NCBI RefSeq assembly: GCF_028023675.1
Contig: NZ_JAQIOZ010000003.1
Coordinates: forward strand, 1 to 64,000
Direction: 5' to 3'
From: Primorskyibacter aestuariivivens
GTDB taxonomy: Bacteria; Pseudomonadota; Alphaproteobacteria; Rhodobacterales; Rhodobacteraceae
DNA: 64,000 nt
Numbering within the stretch: the stretch's first letter is position 1; every line of letters starts with the position of its first letter. Of this stretch, positions 26,321 to 34,841 are shown piece by piece. Below the pieces are notes generated by a model. The model made no database searches. It was not told where the DNA came from and saw only the letters and a list, made by a program, of their open reading frames with translations. Made by a program: the position numbers and the translations under genes.

Positions 26321-27178
26321 ATGGACATGCGCGCCCGCCCTTATCGTTCGGTTCTTTATATTCCCGGCTCCAAGCCCCGCGCATTGGACAAGGCCCGGAC
26401 CCTGCCGATTGATGCCATCATCTTTGACCTCGAAGACGCCGTCTCGATCGAGGAAAAGGTGAACGCGCGCGACACGCTCACCGCTGCTCTGGCCGAGGGC
26501 GGTTATGGCGCGCGCATGAAGATCGTGCGCATCAACTCGCTCGATACCGAATGGGGCCGCGCCGATGCAGAGGCGGTCACCAAGATGGACTGCGACGCGG
26601 TTCTCCTGCCCAAGGTGGGCTCTGCCGCGGATATTGATGCGCTGGCCGAGATCACCGGCGATCTGCCGATCTGGGCGATGATGGAGACGCCCGCGGGTAT
26701 GCTGCATGCCGAGGAGATTGCCGCGCATCCCAAACTGGCGGGCTTTGTCATGGGCACCAATGACCTCGCCAAGGAACTGCAATGCCGCTTCCGTGCCGAC
26801 CGTTTGCCGATGCTGACCGCGCTGTCGCTCTGCCTGCTCGCGGCCAAAGCCCATGGGGTTGTCATCGTGGACGGCGTCTATAACGCGTTCAAGGATGACG
26901 AGGGCCTGCGCGCCGAATGTGAGCAGGGCCGTGACATGGGTATGGACGGCAAGACGCTGATCCACCCCGCGCAGGTGGCCATCGCCAACGAAGCCTTTGC
27001 CCCGTCTGAGGCCGAGATCGAGCTGGCCCAGCGCCAGATCGCCGCCTTTGAAGAGGCCGAGGCCGGCGGGCAGGGGGTTGCCGTGGTCGATGGCAAGATC
27101 GTCGAAAACCTGCACGTTGCCACGGCACGTGAAATACTGGCAAAAGCGGAGGCAATCAAAGCCATCGCAGCGGAGTAA
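26321..27178 (+). CDS. mcl2: CoA-ester lyase/thioesterase, Mcl2-type (3S)-malyl-CoA thioesterase
   Basis: A 285-residue HpcH/HpaI-CitE-like TIM-barrel protein. Features are YRSVLYIPGSKPRALDKA, the metal-binding IIFDLEDAV, VLLPKVGSAADI, MMETPAGML and GKTLIHPAQ. Length and context (two genes before mch) match Mcl2 of R. sphaeroides, which hydrolyses (3S)-malyl-CoA to malate and CoA in the ethylmalonyl-CoA pathway; malyl-CoA lyase Mcl1 is a longer, different paralog. ATG 26321 has AAGGAGA just upstream, so the longer frame from TTG 26261 is rejected. A citrate-lyase-beta-like activity cannot be excluded by sequence alone. Confidence 0.85.
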   Translation: MDMRARPYRSVLYIPGSKPRALDKARTLPIDAIIFDLEDAVSIEEKVNARDTLTAALAEGGYGARMKIVRINSLDTEWGRADAEAVTKMDCDAVLLPKVGSAADIDALAEITGDLPIWAMMETPAGMLHAEEIAAHPKLAGFVMGTNDLAKELQCRFRADRLPMLTALSLCLLAAKAHGVVIVDGVYNAFKDDEGLRAECEQGRDMGMDGKTLIHPAQVAIANEAFAPSEAEIELAQRQIAAFEEAEAGGQGVAVVDGKIVENLHVATAREILAKAEAIKAIAAE

Positions 27179-27183
27179 ACCCC

Positions 27184-27732
27184 ATGACCCTTCTTGTCCT
27201 CGGCGTCGCCCTTTGGGCACTTGCGCATTATTTCAAACGTCTCATGCCAGAACGGCGTGCGGCGATGGGCGACGCGGGCAAGGGGGCGGTCGCTGCAGCG
27301 ATTGCCGTTTCGGTGGTCCTGATGATCTTTGGCTACCGCATGGCACCGTTCATCGACCTTTGGTACCCGCCCAGTTTCATGTTGCATATCAACAACCTGT
27401 TGGTGTTGATTGCGCTTTACATGATGAGCCCCGCGCCCAAGAAAGGCCGGTTGCTGGCCGGTATGCGCCATCCGATGCTGATCGGATTCAAGCTTTGGGC
27501 CGTGGCGCATTTGCTGGTGAATGGCGATCTGGCGTCAATCATCCTGTTTGGCGGGCTGTTGGCATGGGCAGTTTCAGAGATCATTATCATCAACCGCGCT
27601 GAACCCGACTGGACCCCGCGCACGCCCGGCCCAATTGCCAAGGACGCGATGTTCTTTGTCGCGTCCATCGTGCTGCTTGCCATCATTGGCTGGATTCACG
27701 GCTACCTCGGCCCTTGGCCCTTCCCCGGATAA
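27184..27732 (+). CDS. NnrU family membrane protein
   Basis: A 182-residue polytopic protein with five to six hydrophobic segments. The conserved NnrU pieces are WALAHYFKRLMPERR at the N-terminus and MRHPMLIGFKLWAVAHLLVNGD in the middle, where His residues on helix faces recall a haem- or quinone-related membrane protein. NnrU was named from a nitric oxide respiration locus, but related NnrU-domain proteins occur widely without denitrification; no denitrification gene is nearby. It follows mcl2 by 5 bp and precedes the DUF1737 gene by 4 bp, so it sits inside the mcl2-mch operon. Confidence 0.87.
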   Translation: MTLLVLGVALWALAHYFKRLMPERRAAMGDAGKGAVAAAIAVSVVLMIFGYRMAPFIDLWYPPSFMLHINNLLVLIALYMMSPAPKKGRLLAGMRHPMLIGFKLWAVAHLLVNGDLASIILFGGLLAWAVSEIIIINRAEPDWTPRTPGPIAKDAMFFVASIVLLAIIGWIHGYLGPWPFPG

Positions 27733-27736
27733 GCTC

Positions 27737-27940
27737 ATGAAACTCTATCGTTTTCTGTCGGCCGACGACACGTCGGAATTTTGCCACAAGGTCACCGCCG
27801 CGCTCAACAAGGGTTGGGCGCTGCATGGCTCGCCGACCTACGCCTTTGATGCCGCCAATGGTGTCATGCGCTGCGGACAGGCCGTGACCAAAGACGTGGA
27901 TGGCGACTACACCCCCGATCTCAAACTTGGAGACCAGTAA
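27737..27940 (+). CDS. DUF1737 domain protein
   Basis: A 67-residue protein (MKLYRFLSADDTSEFCHKVT...) of the DUF1737 type, with the characteristic ALNKGWALHGSPTYAFD core. These are small cytosolic proteins of unknown function, often beside mch in Rhodobacteraceae. Its stop overlaps the mch start (TAATG), implying coupled translation. Confidence 0.8.
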   Translation: MKLYRFLSADDTSEFCHKVTAALNKGWALHGSPTYAFDAANGVMRCGQAVTKDVDGDYTPDLKLGDQ

Positions 27941-28971
27941 TGGCCAAAACCAATCCCGGCCGTTTCTTCGAGGACTACCGCCTTGGAGAAACCATCCAGC
28001 ACGCCGTGCCGCGCACCGTTTCCGGTGGCGAGCGTGCGCTGTATCACGCGCTTTATCCCGCGCGCCACGCGCTTTATTCCTCCGATGAATTCGCGCGAGC
28101 GTCCGGCCTGCCTGCCGCGCCTATCGACGATCTGGCTGCGTTCCACGTGGTCTTTGGCAAGACGGTGCCCGACATCTCGCTCAACGCCGTGGCGAACCTT
28201 GGCTATGCAGAAGGCAACTGGCGTCTGCCGGTCTATCCCGGGGATACGCTGCGCTCGGAGTCGGAAGTCATTGGCCTGAAACAGAACTCCAACGGCAAAT
28301 CCGGCGTTGTCTATGTCCGCACCCGCGGTCTGAACCAGCGTGACGAGGTGGTGATGGACTACGTGCGCTGGGTCATGGTGCGCAAATCCAACCTTGATGC
28401 GCCCGCACCCGAGACGGTGATACCCGAACTGCAAAAGGTCATCCCGGCCTCTGATCTGGTGATCCCTGAGGGGCTGGATTTCTCCGACTACGACTTCACG
28501 CTCGCCGGAGAGCCGCATCGCTGGGGCGACTACGCCGTGGGCGAAACCATCGACCATGTGGATGGTGTGACGATTGAAGAGGCCGAGCATATGCTCGCCA
28601 CCCGGCTCTGGCAGAACACCGCCAAGGTGCATTTCGACGTCACCTTCCGCCCCGATGGTCAGCGGTTGATCTATGGCGGTCACATCATCTCCATGGCCCG
28701 CGCGCTCAGCTTTAACGGGCTGGCCAATGCGCAGATGATCGTGGGGCTGAACGGCGGCGCGCATGCCAACCCGTGCTATTCCGGTCTGACCGTCAAAGCG
28801 TGGTCGGAAGTGCTGGACAAGGCGGAAACCTCTGCCCCCGGCGTTGGTGCGATCCGACTGCGTCTTGTGGCGACCAGCGGCGGTGACGCGTTCACGCTCA
28901 AGGGCGAGGACGGCAAATACCTGCCCCATGTGCTGCTGGATCTGGATTACTGGGCGCTGATGCCGGTGTGA
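27940..28971 (+). CDS. mch: Mesaconyl-CoA hydratase
   Basis: A 343-residue double-MaoC-domain enzyme that hydrates mesaconyl-(C1)-CoA to beta-methylmalyl-CoA in the ethylmalonyl-CoA pathway. The N-terminal GRFFEDYRLGETIQHAVPRT and the second hot-dog domain around residues 180-320 (RWGDYAVGETIDHVDGVTIE) fit the family; length equals that of R. sphaeroides Mch. It is the last gene of mcl2-nnrU-DUF1737-mch and lies directly upstream of the sdh promoter region. Confidence 0.93.
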   Translation: MAKTNPGRFFEDYRLGETIQHAVPRTVSGGERALYHALYPARHALYSSDEFARASGLPAAPIDDLAAFHVVFGKTVPDISLNAVANLGYAEGNWRLPVYPGDTLRSESEVIGLKQNSNGKSGVVYVRTRGLNQRDEVVMDYVRWVMVRKSNLDAPAPETVIPELQKVIPASDLVIPEGLDFSDYDFTLAGEPHRWGDYAVGETIDHVDGVTIEEAEHMLATRLWQNTAKVHFDVTFRPDGQRLIYGGHIISMARALSFNGLANAQMIVGLNGGAHANPCYSGLTVKAWSEVLDKAETSAPGVGAIRLRLVATSGGDAFTLKGEDGKYLPHVLLDLDYWALMPV

Positions 28972-28978
28972 TGGGGGC

Positions 28979-29036
28979 GGTGCGCAAAGACCGCGCACCC
29001 TAAGCCCGCCAGTAGGGTGCGCAATCGTTGCGCACC
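28979..29036. repeat. GTAGGGTGCGCA palindromic repeat pair
   Basis: GGTGCGC...GCGCACC (28979-28999) and GTAGGGTGCGCAA...TTGCGCACC (29013-29036) form two head-to-head units, the first ending in CCTA and the second starting TAGGG. It is a variant of the GTAGGGTGGGCA family seen at 21321, 60015 and 62829, and sits just after the mch stop. Confidence 0.65.
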
Positions 29037-29046
29037 TTCCCTAAAA

Positions 29047-29060
29047 TTTGTGATCACAAA
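29047..29060. promoter_or_regulatory. Single TTTGTGATCACAAA palindrome, distal sdh site
   Basis: A perfect 14-bp palindrome with the same TGTGATCACA core as the sucC sites. It is centred 111 bp upstream of the left member of the paired site at 29157, a distance compatible with looping between bound regulators. Confidence 0.65.
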
Positions 29061-29156
29061 CGGCCTCTACGTGACCGCTAACGGTTTTCTTGGGCTTTCT
29101 TCGCTGTTGTCTCAGTGATTCCCGAAATGCCACTTCGATGTGCGAGCCAATTGAGG

Positions 29157-29193
29157 TTTTGTGATCACTGCCTCCGATTAAGTGATCACAAAT
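29157..29193. promoter_or_regulatory. Paired GTGATCAC palindromes upstream of sdhC (candidate TCA operator)
   Basis: TTTGTGATCACT (29158-29169) and its exact reverse complement AGTGATCACAAA (29181-29192) flank an 11-nt spacer. The two palindromic cores (29160-29169 and 29181-29190) start exactly 21 bp apart, as at sucC, although the spacer sequence is unrelated. It ends about 115 bp before the sdhC start. The likely ligand is a GntR-type TCA regulator (inference). Confidence 0.75.
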
Positions 29194-29305
29194 CCCTGAA
29201 ATTATCCCGGTTGCGCCAAAAAACCGCGCCCATGCGGCGCTGCGGCGCGTGACAGACACGTAAAAATCACTATCACGGGAGCCAAGCGAACCGAAAGGAA
29301 CAGCC

Positions 29306-29689
29306 ATGGCTGATGTGAATCGCGGCAACCGGCCGCTCTCTCCGCACTTGCAGATCTACCGTCCCCAACTGAACTCCATCACCTCGATCCTGACCCGGAT
29401 CACCGGCAACGCGCTCTTGCTTGGCTGCCTGCTGATCGTGTGGTGGTTCCTGGCGGCGGCCACCTCGCCGGAATATTTCGCCTTTGCGGATTGGCTGCTG
29501 ACCAGCTTTATCGGTGACCTGATCATGCTCGGCTCGCTCTGGGCGCTGTGGTATCACTTGCTCGCCGGTGTCCGCCACCTGATCTGGGACAATGCGATTG
29601 GTCTCGATCTTGCCAGCGCGGACAAGCTGAGCTGGGCCGTGATCGGTGGCTCGCTGTTCCTCACCCTGTTCACCGTTGCCATCGTCTGA
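29306..29689 (+). CDS. sdhC: Succinate dehydrogenase cytochrome b556 subunit
   Basis: A 127-residue membrane anchor with three helices (about 28-50, 62-85 and 105-127). The SdhC signatures RPLSPHLQIYRPQLNSITSI and HLLAGVRHLIWD are present, the latter containing the haem-ligand His region. It helps bind haem b and ubiquinone in complex II. AAAGGAAC precedes the ATG. First gene of the sdh operon, downstream of the paired palindromes. Confidence 0.96.
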   Translation: MADVNRGNRPLSPHLQIYRPQLNSITSILTRITGNALLLGCLLIVWWFLAAATSPEYFAFADWLLTSFIGDLIMLGSLWALWYHLLAGVRHLIWDNAIGLDLASADKLSWAVIGGSLFLTLFTVAIV

Positions 29690-29699
29690 GGAGGCCATC

Positions 29700-30071
29700 A
29701 TGCGTTATCTGACTGACCGCAAACGCGCCACCGGCATGGGCTCTGCCAAGACCGGCACCGCGCATTTCTGGGCGATGAAAGTGTCCTCCGTGGCGCTTCT
29801 GGTGCTCATCCCGCTGTTCATCTTCAATTTCGGCCCGATGCTGGGCCAGCCGCATGACGTGGTGCTGGAGCATTTCGGCCGCCCCTATCCGGCGATCCTT
29901 GCGGCGCTGACCATTGTCGTGACCTTCATGCACTTCAAGGACGGTGTGCAGGTCCTGATCGAGGACTATGTGCACGGGCTGATGGGGAAAATCCTGATCA
30001 TCGCGATGATCTGTCTGTCTTACGCCGCGATGGTGACTGGCTTGTTTGCCATCGCCAAGATCGCGCTTTGA
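29700..30071 (+). CDS. sdhD: Succinate dehydrogenase hydrophobic membrane anchor subunit
   Basis: A 123-residue protein with three hydrophobic segments (about 27-47, 60-80 and 97-120). [20 protein letters not shown] and [16 protein letters not shown] match SdhD, with a histidine in the haem-ligand region. The ATG at 29700 has GAGGAGG directly upstream. It lies between sdhC and sdhA. Confidence 0.95.
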   Translation: MRYLTDRKRATGMGSAKTGTAHFWAMKVSSVALLVLIPLFIFNFGPMLGQPHDVVLEHFGRPYPAILAALTIVVTFMHFKDGVQVLIEDYVHGLMGKILIIAMICLSYAAMVTGLFAIAKIAL

Positions 30072-30087
30072 AATACCGGAGCTGACA

Positions 30088-31890
30088 ATGGCTGAATATA
30101 CCTACGAAAACCATGATTATGACGTCGTGGTTGTGGGCGCCGGCGGGGCCGGTCTGCGCGCAACGCTTGGCATGGCGGAACAGGGGCTGCGCACCGCGTG
30201 TGTGACCAAGGTCTTCCCGACCCGCTCCCACACCGTTGCGGCCCAGGGCGGCATCGCCGCGTCGCTGTCGAACATGGGCCCCGACCACTGGCAGTGGCAC
30301 ATGTATGACACGGTGAAGGGCTCCGACTGGCTCGGTGATACCGACGCCATGGAATACCTCGCCCGCGAAGCGCCCAAGGCGGTTTACGAGCTTGAGCATT
30401 ACGGCGTGCCGTTCTCGCGCACCGAAGAGGGCAAGATTTACCAGCGCCCCTTTGGCGGCCACACCACCGAATTTGGCGAAGGCCCCGCCGTGCAGCGGAC
30501 CTGTGCCGCTGCCGACCGGACCGGTCACGCCATCCTGCACACGCTCTATGGCCAGTCGCTGAAGAACAACGCGGAATTCTACATCGAATATTTCGCCATC
30601 GACCTGCTGATGGAAGACGGCGAGTGCAAGGGCGTGATTTGCTGGAAGCTGGATGACGGCACCATGCATGTGTTCAATGCCAAGATGGTCGTGCTGGCCA
30701 CTGGCGGCTACGGACGCGCCTATTTCTCGGCCACCTCGGCCCATACCTGCACCGGTGACGGTGGCGGCATGGTGGCCCGTGCCGGCCTGCCCATGCAGGA
30801 CATGGAGTTTGTGCAGTTCCACCCCACCGGCATCTATGGCTCCGGCTGTCTCATCACCGAGGGCGCGCGCGGCGAAGGTGGCTACCTCACCAATTCCGAG
30901 GGTGAGCGCTTCATGGAGCGGTATGCGCCCCAGTATAAAGACCTCGCGCCCCGCGACTATGTCTCGCGCTCCATGACCATGGAAATCCGCGAAGGCCGTG
31001 GTGTGGGCGAAGAGGGGGATCACATCCACCTGAACCTGTCGCACCTGCCTGCCGAGGCTCTGGCCGAACGCCTGCCCGGTATCTCGGAAAGCGCCAAGAT
31101 CTTTGCCGGCGTCGACGTCACCAAGGAACCGATCCCGGTCATCCCCACCGTGCACTACAACATGGGCGGTATCCCGACGAACTACTGGGGTGAGGTACTG
31201 AACCCGACCCAGGATGATCCGCATGCCATCGTGCCCGGCCTGATGGCCGTGGGCGAGGCGGGCTGTGCCTCGGTGCATGGTGCCAACCGCCTTGGGTCCA
31301 ACTCGCTCATTGACCTCGTGGTCTTTGGTCGCGCCGCCGCCATCCGCGCGGGCAAGGTTGTGGACCGCGACGCCGCCGTGCCGACAGCTCCGAAAGCAGA
31401 GATCGACAAGGCGCTGGACCGCTTTGATGGGCTGCGTCACGCCAAGGGTGCCATCCCCACCGCCGATCTGCGGCTGGAGATGCAGAAAACCATGCAGGCC
31501 GATGCCGCCGTGTTCCGCACCGCCAAGACCATGGCCGAAGGCGTCGAGAAAATGACCGCCATCGCCGCCAAACTTGACGATCTGAAAGTGACCGATACCT
31601 CCCTTGTGTGGAACTCGGATCTGATGGAAACGCTGGAACTCACCAACCTGATGCCCAACGCGCTGGCCACCATCGTGGGCGCCGAGGCGCGCAAGGAAAG
31701 CCGCGGCGCGCATGCGCACGAGGATTTCTCCGAGCGTGACGACGAGAACTGGCGCGTCCACACGATCAGCCGCATCGACGGCAACAAGGTGGAGCTTGAG
31801 TATCGCCCCGTCGTGGTCGATCCGCTGTCGACCGAGGCTGAAGGCGGTATCGAGTTGAAGCGTATCGCACCCAAGGCCCGGACGTTCTGA
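30088..31890 (+). CDS. sdhA: Succinate dehydrogenase flavoprotein subunit
   Basis: A 600-residue flavoprotein that oxidises succinate to fumarate. The FAD-binding [14 protein letters not shown] starts near 16, and the covalent FAD His is H48 in [11 protein letters not shown]. The catalytic region ([21 protein letters not shown]) and the C-terminal [23 protein letters not shown] are intact. ATG 30088 gives the expected N-terminus. Unusually, the next gene is not sdhB: its stop overlaps the start of a pyruvyl transferase gene (TGATG). Confidence 0.97.
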   Translation: MAEYTYENHDYDVVVVGAGGAGLRATLGMAEQGLRTACVTKVFPTRSHTVAAQGGIAASLSNMGPDHWQWHMYDTVKGSDWLGDTDAMEYLAREAPKAVYELEHYGVPFSRTEEGKIYQRPFGGHTTEFGEGPAVQRTCAAADRTGHAILHTLYGQSLKNNAEFYIEYFAIDLLMEDGECKGVICWKLDDGTMHVFNAKMVVLATGGYGRAYFSATSAHTCTGDGGGMVARAGLPMQDMEFVQFHPTGIYGSGCLITEGARGEGGYLTNSEGERFMERYAPQYKDLAPRDYVSRSMTMEIREGRGVGEEGDHIHLNLSHLPAEALAERLPGISESAKIFAGVDVTKEPIPVIPTVHYNMGGIPTNYWGEVLNPTQDDPHAIVPGLMAVGEAGCASVHGANRLGSNSLIDLVVFGRAAAIRAGKVVDRDAAVPTAPKAEIDKALDRFDGLRHAKGAIPTADLRLEMQKTMQADAAVFRTAKTMAEGVEKMTAIAAKLDDLKVTDTSLVWNSDLMETLELTNLMPNALATIVGAEARKESRGAHAHEDFSERDDENWRVHTISRIDGNKVELEYRPVVVDPLSTEAEGGIELKRIAPKARTF

Positions 31891-32798
31891 TGCAACAAGC
31901 GGCCCAAACCCCACGGGACGCTGTTTCGGAGACGACCTCCGCAGCGGCGGCCCGGGTCGAGGTTAAGCCGGGCGTTTTCGCCCGGCGTCGGTCGGTTTGG
32001 GCGCGCCCAATGCAGCGCTTTGGCCTGTCGGGGGACCGGGGCATGCGCTGGGGGTGGTCGAAAACCGTGAATTTCGGCGATTGGGTGGGGCCGTATCTCT
32101 ATGCCTGCCGGACCGGCAACGCACCGGTCTATTGCAACACGATACGCGGCGGACGGGCCCCGGTGATCTTCGCGGCGGGCAGCATCCTGCACAAGATTTC
32201 GCACCCCGATCAGGCTGTCGTCTGGGGCACCGGCATCATGTCGCGTGACGCGCGCTTTGCCCGTCCGCGTGACATCCGCGCTGTGCGGGGGCCGCTGACG
32301 CGCGAGCGCTGTCTGGAGCTGGGCTATGACTGCCCGGAGGTCTATGGTGACCCGGCCATCATCCTGCCGGATTACATCGCACCCGTGCCTTTCGTGCCGG
32401 GGCGTGTCGGGCTTGTTCCGCATCTGAGCCACAGGGAAGAAGCAGACAGGCTGTTCGGACACCATGATGACGTGATGATCATTGATGTCGGACGTTCGGT
32501 CGAAGAGGTGGTGCTGGATATCATGTCCTGCGAGTTTCTGGTGTCCAGCTCGCTCCACGGGGTGATTATTGCGCACGCTTATGATCGGCCCTGTGCACCC
32601 GTCGCATTCTCAACCGCGCTACTGGGTGATGGCACAAAGTTCGACGACTATTACCTGTCTGCAGGCAACACATGCCCCCGGTTTGAGCGGATGCGAGGCT
32701 CAGAGACCTGCGAACAGCTTTCACAAATGGCTCAATCTACTCCAATCCCGCATCTCGAACCGCTCCGGCAGGGTTTGCGCCAAACTTGTCCCTTTTGA
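31890..32798 (+). CDS. Polysaccharide pyruvyl transferase family protein, inside the sdh operon
   Basis: A 302-residue protein of the polysaccharide pyruvyl transferase family (PF04230, CsaB/WcaK-like), which moves pyruvate from phosphoenolpyruvate onto sugars of surface polysaccharides. Matching pieces are NFGDWVGPYL (near 60), VWGTGIMSR, the RGPLTRERC segment, YGDPAIILP, and SSSLHGVIIAHAY near 225 with the conserved His. Its ATG overlaps the sdhA stop (TGATG), so it is translated from the sdh transcript. Its GC and codon use look similar to the neighbours. No other capsule genes adjoin except the sulfotransferase-like gene that follows. Confidence 0.85.
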   Translation: MQQAAQTPRDAVSETTSAAAARVEVKPGVFARRRSVWARPMQRFGLSGDRGMRWGWSKTVNFGDWVGPYLYACRTGNAPVYCNTIRGGRAPVIFAAGSILHKISHPDQAVVWGTGIMSRDARFARPRDIRAVRGPLTRERCLELGYDCPEVYGDPAIILPDYIAPVPFVPGRVGLVPHLSHREEADRLFGHHDDVMIIDVGRSVEEVVLDIMSCEFLVSSSLHGVIIAHAYDRPCAPVAFSTALLGDGTKFDDYYLSAGNTCPRFERMRGSETCEQLSQMAQSTPIPHLEPLRQGLRQTCPF

Positions 32799-32970
32799 TG
32801 AAACGACACGACGAATATAAAAGCGCCAGCGGCGAAACAGGCGGCACCCTGAGTGCCCATGTCCATGGTGCGCGCGACCGGCTGGAAGGCACTCCCATGG
32901 AACAATGTATGCGCCCGGTGACGCCCGGAAACGGGCGGAGGCGCATCGAGCCCGGAACGAGGGCCTGCTG

Positions 32971-33822
32971 ATGATGCGTTCTTCCAAGCCTCACATGTCA
33001 AAGCGGGTCATCCTGCACGTCGGCTTGCCAAAGACGGGCACGACAGCATTTCAGGAGTCGCTTGAGTTAAACCGGGACCAGATTCCCGCCCAGATTATCT
33101 CGTTCTCGACCAAGGCCGAGGTGGGCATGGCGTTCTGTAAACGTGTACGCGATATCGTGCGTCACGGGTCCAATCGCTGGCGGTTGTGGCAACTGGATCG
33201 CGCAGCGCGGGGCATCCGTGCCTGGGTGGACCGCCAACCGCATGACGTGGTTCTGGTGACCGAAGAAAACCTTTTGGGCTGGCGTGTGCGTGACATGTAC
33301 CGAATGTCCTTTGAGAACGGTCCGAGACAAGCGATGGAAGCTCTGGTTCGCGCCCTTGACGGGTATGAACTTCACTGGGTGCTGTATCGCCGCGATGCCA
33401 AGGCGCATATGCGCTCTGCCTACCGCTACTTCGTCAAGCTGCGCGGCGTTTCGGATGGGTGCGAGGAATGGTCCCGTCGGATCGGAACGCCCGAGGTGCT
33501 GGATCAGCTTGTCGAGGATACGGCCCGCGCTTTTGGAGATGCCGGGCATGTCTTTGACATGGAAGCGGAAAAGGCTACCGCGCATGCTTGGGGCGCACCA
33601 ATCCTGAGACTTGCCGGGATGAGCGAAGACAAGATCAATGCGCTGACGCCCGCGCCGCGAACCAATATCGGCCTTCCGGGTGACTTGCTGGATTATGTGC
33701 GTGACATTAATGCCATCGGCCTGAACAAAGCAGAGCGCCTTAAGGCGGTTGATGTGGTTTTGCGCCTGCACGCAGATCTCAGCGGCGGGACTCCGCGAGA
33801 AGCATATGGGCGGGTGAAATGA
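32971..33822 (+). CDS. Sulfotransferase-like protein, inside the sdh operon
   Basis: A 283-residue protein with the sulfotransferase P-loop-like motif LHVGLPKTGTTAFQESL (near residues 14-30), which binds the 5'-phosphosulfate of PAPS. The second PAPS (3'-phosphate) region is probably LYRRDAKAHMRSAYRYF, with Arg and Ser. Such bacterial proteins often sulfate polysaccharides, but this could be another P-loop sugar-modifying enzyme. ATG 32971 has a GAGGG upstream; ATG 32995 is an alternative. It follows the pyruvyl transferase gene after 172 bp and its stop overlaps a 50-codon frame (ATGA) upstream of sdhB. Confidence 0.72.
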   Translation: MMRSSKPHMSKRVILHVGLPKTGTTAFQESLELNRDQIPAQIISFSTKAEVGMAFCKRVRDIVRHGSNRWRLWQLDRAARGIRAWVDRQPHDVVLVTEENLLGWRVRDMYRMSFENGPRQAMEALVRALDGYELHWVLYRRDAKAHMRSAYRYFVKLRGVSDGCEEWSRRIGTPEVLDQLVEDTARAFGDAGHVFDMEAEKATAHAWGAPILRLAGMSEDKINALTPAPRTNIGLPGDLLDYVRDINAIGLNKAERLKAVDVVLRLHADLSGGTPREAYGRVK

Positions 33823-33971
33823 CAATGACCCGGACACAGAACGCACGGGGATTTGTCCCCAAGAGGGCAGCGGCGCATGCCGCCCTTGTAACCGAAATCC
33901 TTGTTGTTGGTTCGACCGCTGTCAAAGCGCCGGATCCGCAGCACAACGAGACAGCCGCAAGCGCGAGGTAA
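33819..33971 (+). CDS. Possible small protein (50 aa) before sdhB
   Basis: A 50-codon frame from ATG 33819, overlapping the sulfotransferase-like stop (ATGA), to TAA 33971, only 4 bp before the sdhB start. The product ([20 protein letters not shown]...) is basic, soluble-looking and not recognised. The perfect abutting at both ends argues for translation, at least as a coupling frame that carries ribosomes to sdhB; the amino-acid sequence itself gives no support. Confidence 0.35.
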   Translation: MTMTRTQNARGFVPKRAAAHAALVTEILVVGSTAVKAPDPQHNETAASAR

Positions 33972-33975
33972 ACCC

Positions 33976-34755
33976 ATGGTACAACTGACGCTCCCCAAGA
34001 ATTCCCGCATCACGACGGGCAAGACATGGCCCAAGCCCGAGGGCGCGACCAATGTCCGCAAGTTCCAGATCTATCGCTGGAACCCCGATGATGGCAAAAA
34101 CCCCCAGGTCGATACCTATTTCCTCGACATGGACAAATGCGGGCCGATGGTTCTCGACGCGCTGATCAAGATCAAGAACGAGATTGATCCGACGCTGACC
34201 TTCCGCCGCTCCTGCCGAGAAGGCATCTGTGGCTCCTGCGCGATGAATATCGACGGGATCAACACGCTGGCCTGTATCTACGGCCTCGACGAGATCAAGG
34301 GTGACGTGAAAATCTATCCGCTGCCGCACATGCCGGTGGTCAAAGACCTGATCCCCGATCTGACCCATTTCTATGCCCAGCATGCCTCGATCATGCCGTG
34401 GCTGGAAACCAAGACCAATCGCCCAGCGAAAGAGTGGAAGCAGTCCATCGAGGACCGCAAGAAGCTGGACGGGCTTTATGAATGCGTGATGTGCGCGTCC
34501 TGTTCGACCTCCTGTCCCAGCTATTGGTGGAATGGCGATCGGTACCTTGGACCGGCAGCGCTCCTCCACGCCTATCGCTGGATCATCGACAGCCGCGATG
34601 AGGCCACGGGTGAGCGTCTGGACGATCTGGAAGATCCGTTCAAGCTGTATCGCTGCCACACGATCATGAACTGCGCCAAGACCTGCCCCAAAGGGCTAAA
34701 CCCGGCGCTGGCGATTGCCGAGATCAAGAAGTTGATGGTGGAACGCACCGTCTGA
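33976..34755 (+). CDS. sdhB: Succinate dehydrogenase iron-sulfur subunit
   Basis: A 259-residue subunit carrying three Fe-S clusters between SdhA FAD and ubiquinone. The [2Fe-2S] ligands are in [16 protein letters not shown] plus the later Cys in TLAC, and the [4Fe-4S]/[3Fe-4S] ligands in [12 protein letters not shown] and [15 protein letters not shown]. It is separated from sdhA by about 2.1 kb holding the pyruvyl transferase, the sulfotransferase-like gene and a 50-codon frame, all on the same strand, and it is followed by a terminator. Confidence 0.97.
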   Translation: MVQLTLPKNSRITTGKTWPKPEGATNVRKFQIYRWNPDDGKNPQVDTYFLDMDKCGPMVLDALIKIKNEIDPTLTFRRSCREGICGSCAMNIDGINTLACIYGLDEIKGDVKIYPLPHMPVVKDLIPDLTHFYAQHASIMPWLETKTNRPAKEWKQSIEDRKKLDGLYECVMCASCSTSCPSYWWNGDRYLGPAALLHAYRWIIDSRDEATGERLDDLEDPFKLYRCHTIMNCAKTCPKGLNPALAIAEIKKLMVERTV

Positions 34756-34776
34756 CTTGAGCGAAATGACTGTTCC

Positions 34777-34803
34777 GGCCCGCCCCTGAAACAAGGGCGG
34801 GCC
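34777..34803 (+). terminator. Terminator after sdhB
   Basis: GGCCCGCCC (34777-34785) pairs with GGGCGGGCC (34795-34803), and GATTGCGTTTT follows. It ends the sdh operon 22 bp after the sdhB stop. Confidence 0.7.
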
Positions 34804-34841
34804 GATTGCGTTTTGGAAGGGGCAGGGGAAAGGACGGACCC

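Larger units (their letters stand above)
28972..29305. other. Intergenic control region between mch and sdhC
   Basis: This 334-bp stretch has no convincing gene. It holds a pair of GTAGGGTGCGCA-type palindromes (28979-29036), one perfect TTTGTGATCACAAA palindrome (29047-29060) and one 21-bp-spaced pair of the same palindrome (29157-29193). The remainder, up to the sdhC ribosome-binding site, shows no clear promoter hexamers. Confidence 0.7.

Noticed and set aside
29998-31914. 638-codon minus-strand frame opposite sdhA
   Set aside because: Antisense to an intact sdhA; composition typical of GC-rich shadow frames.
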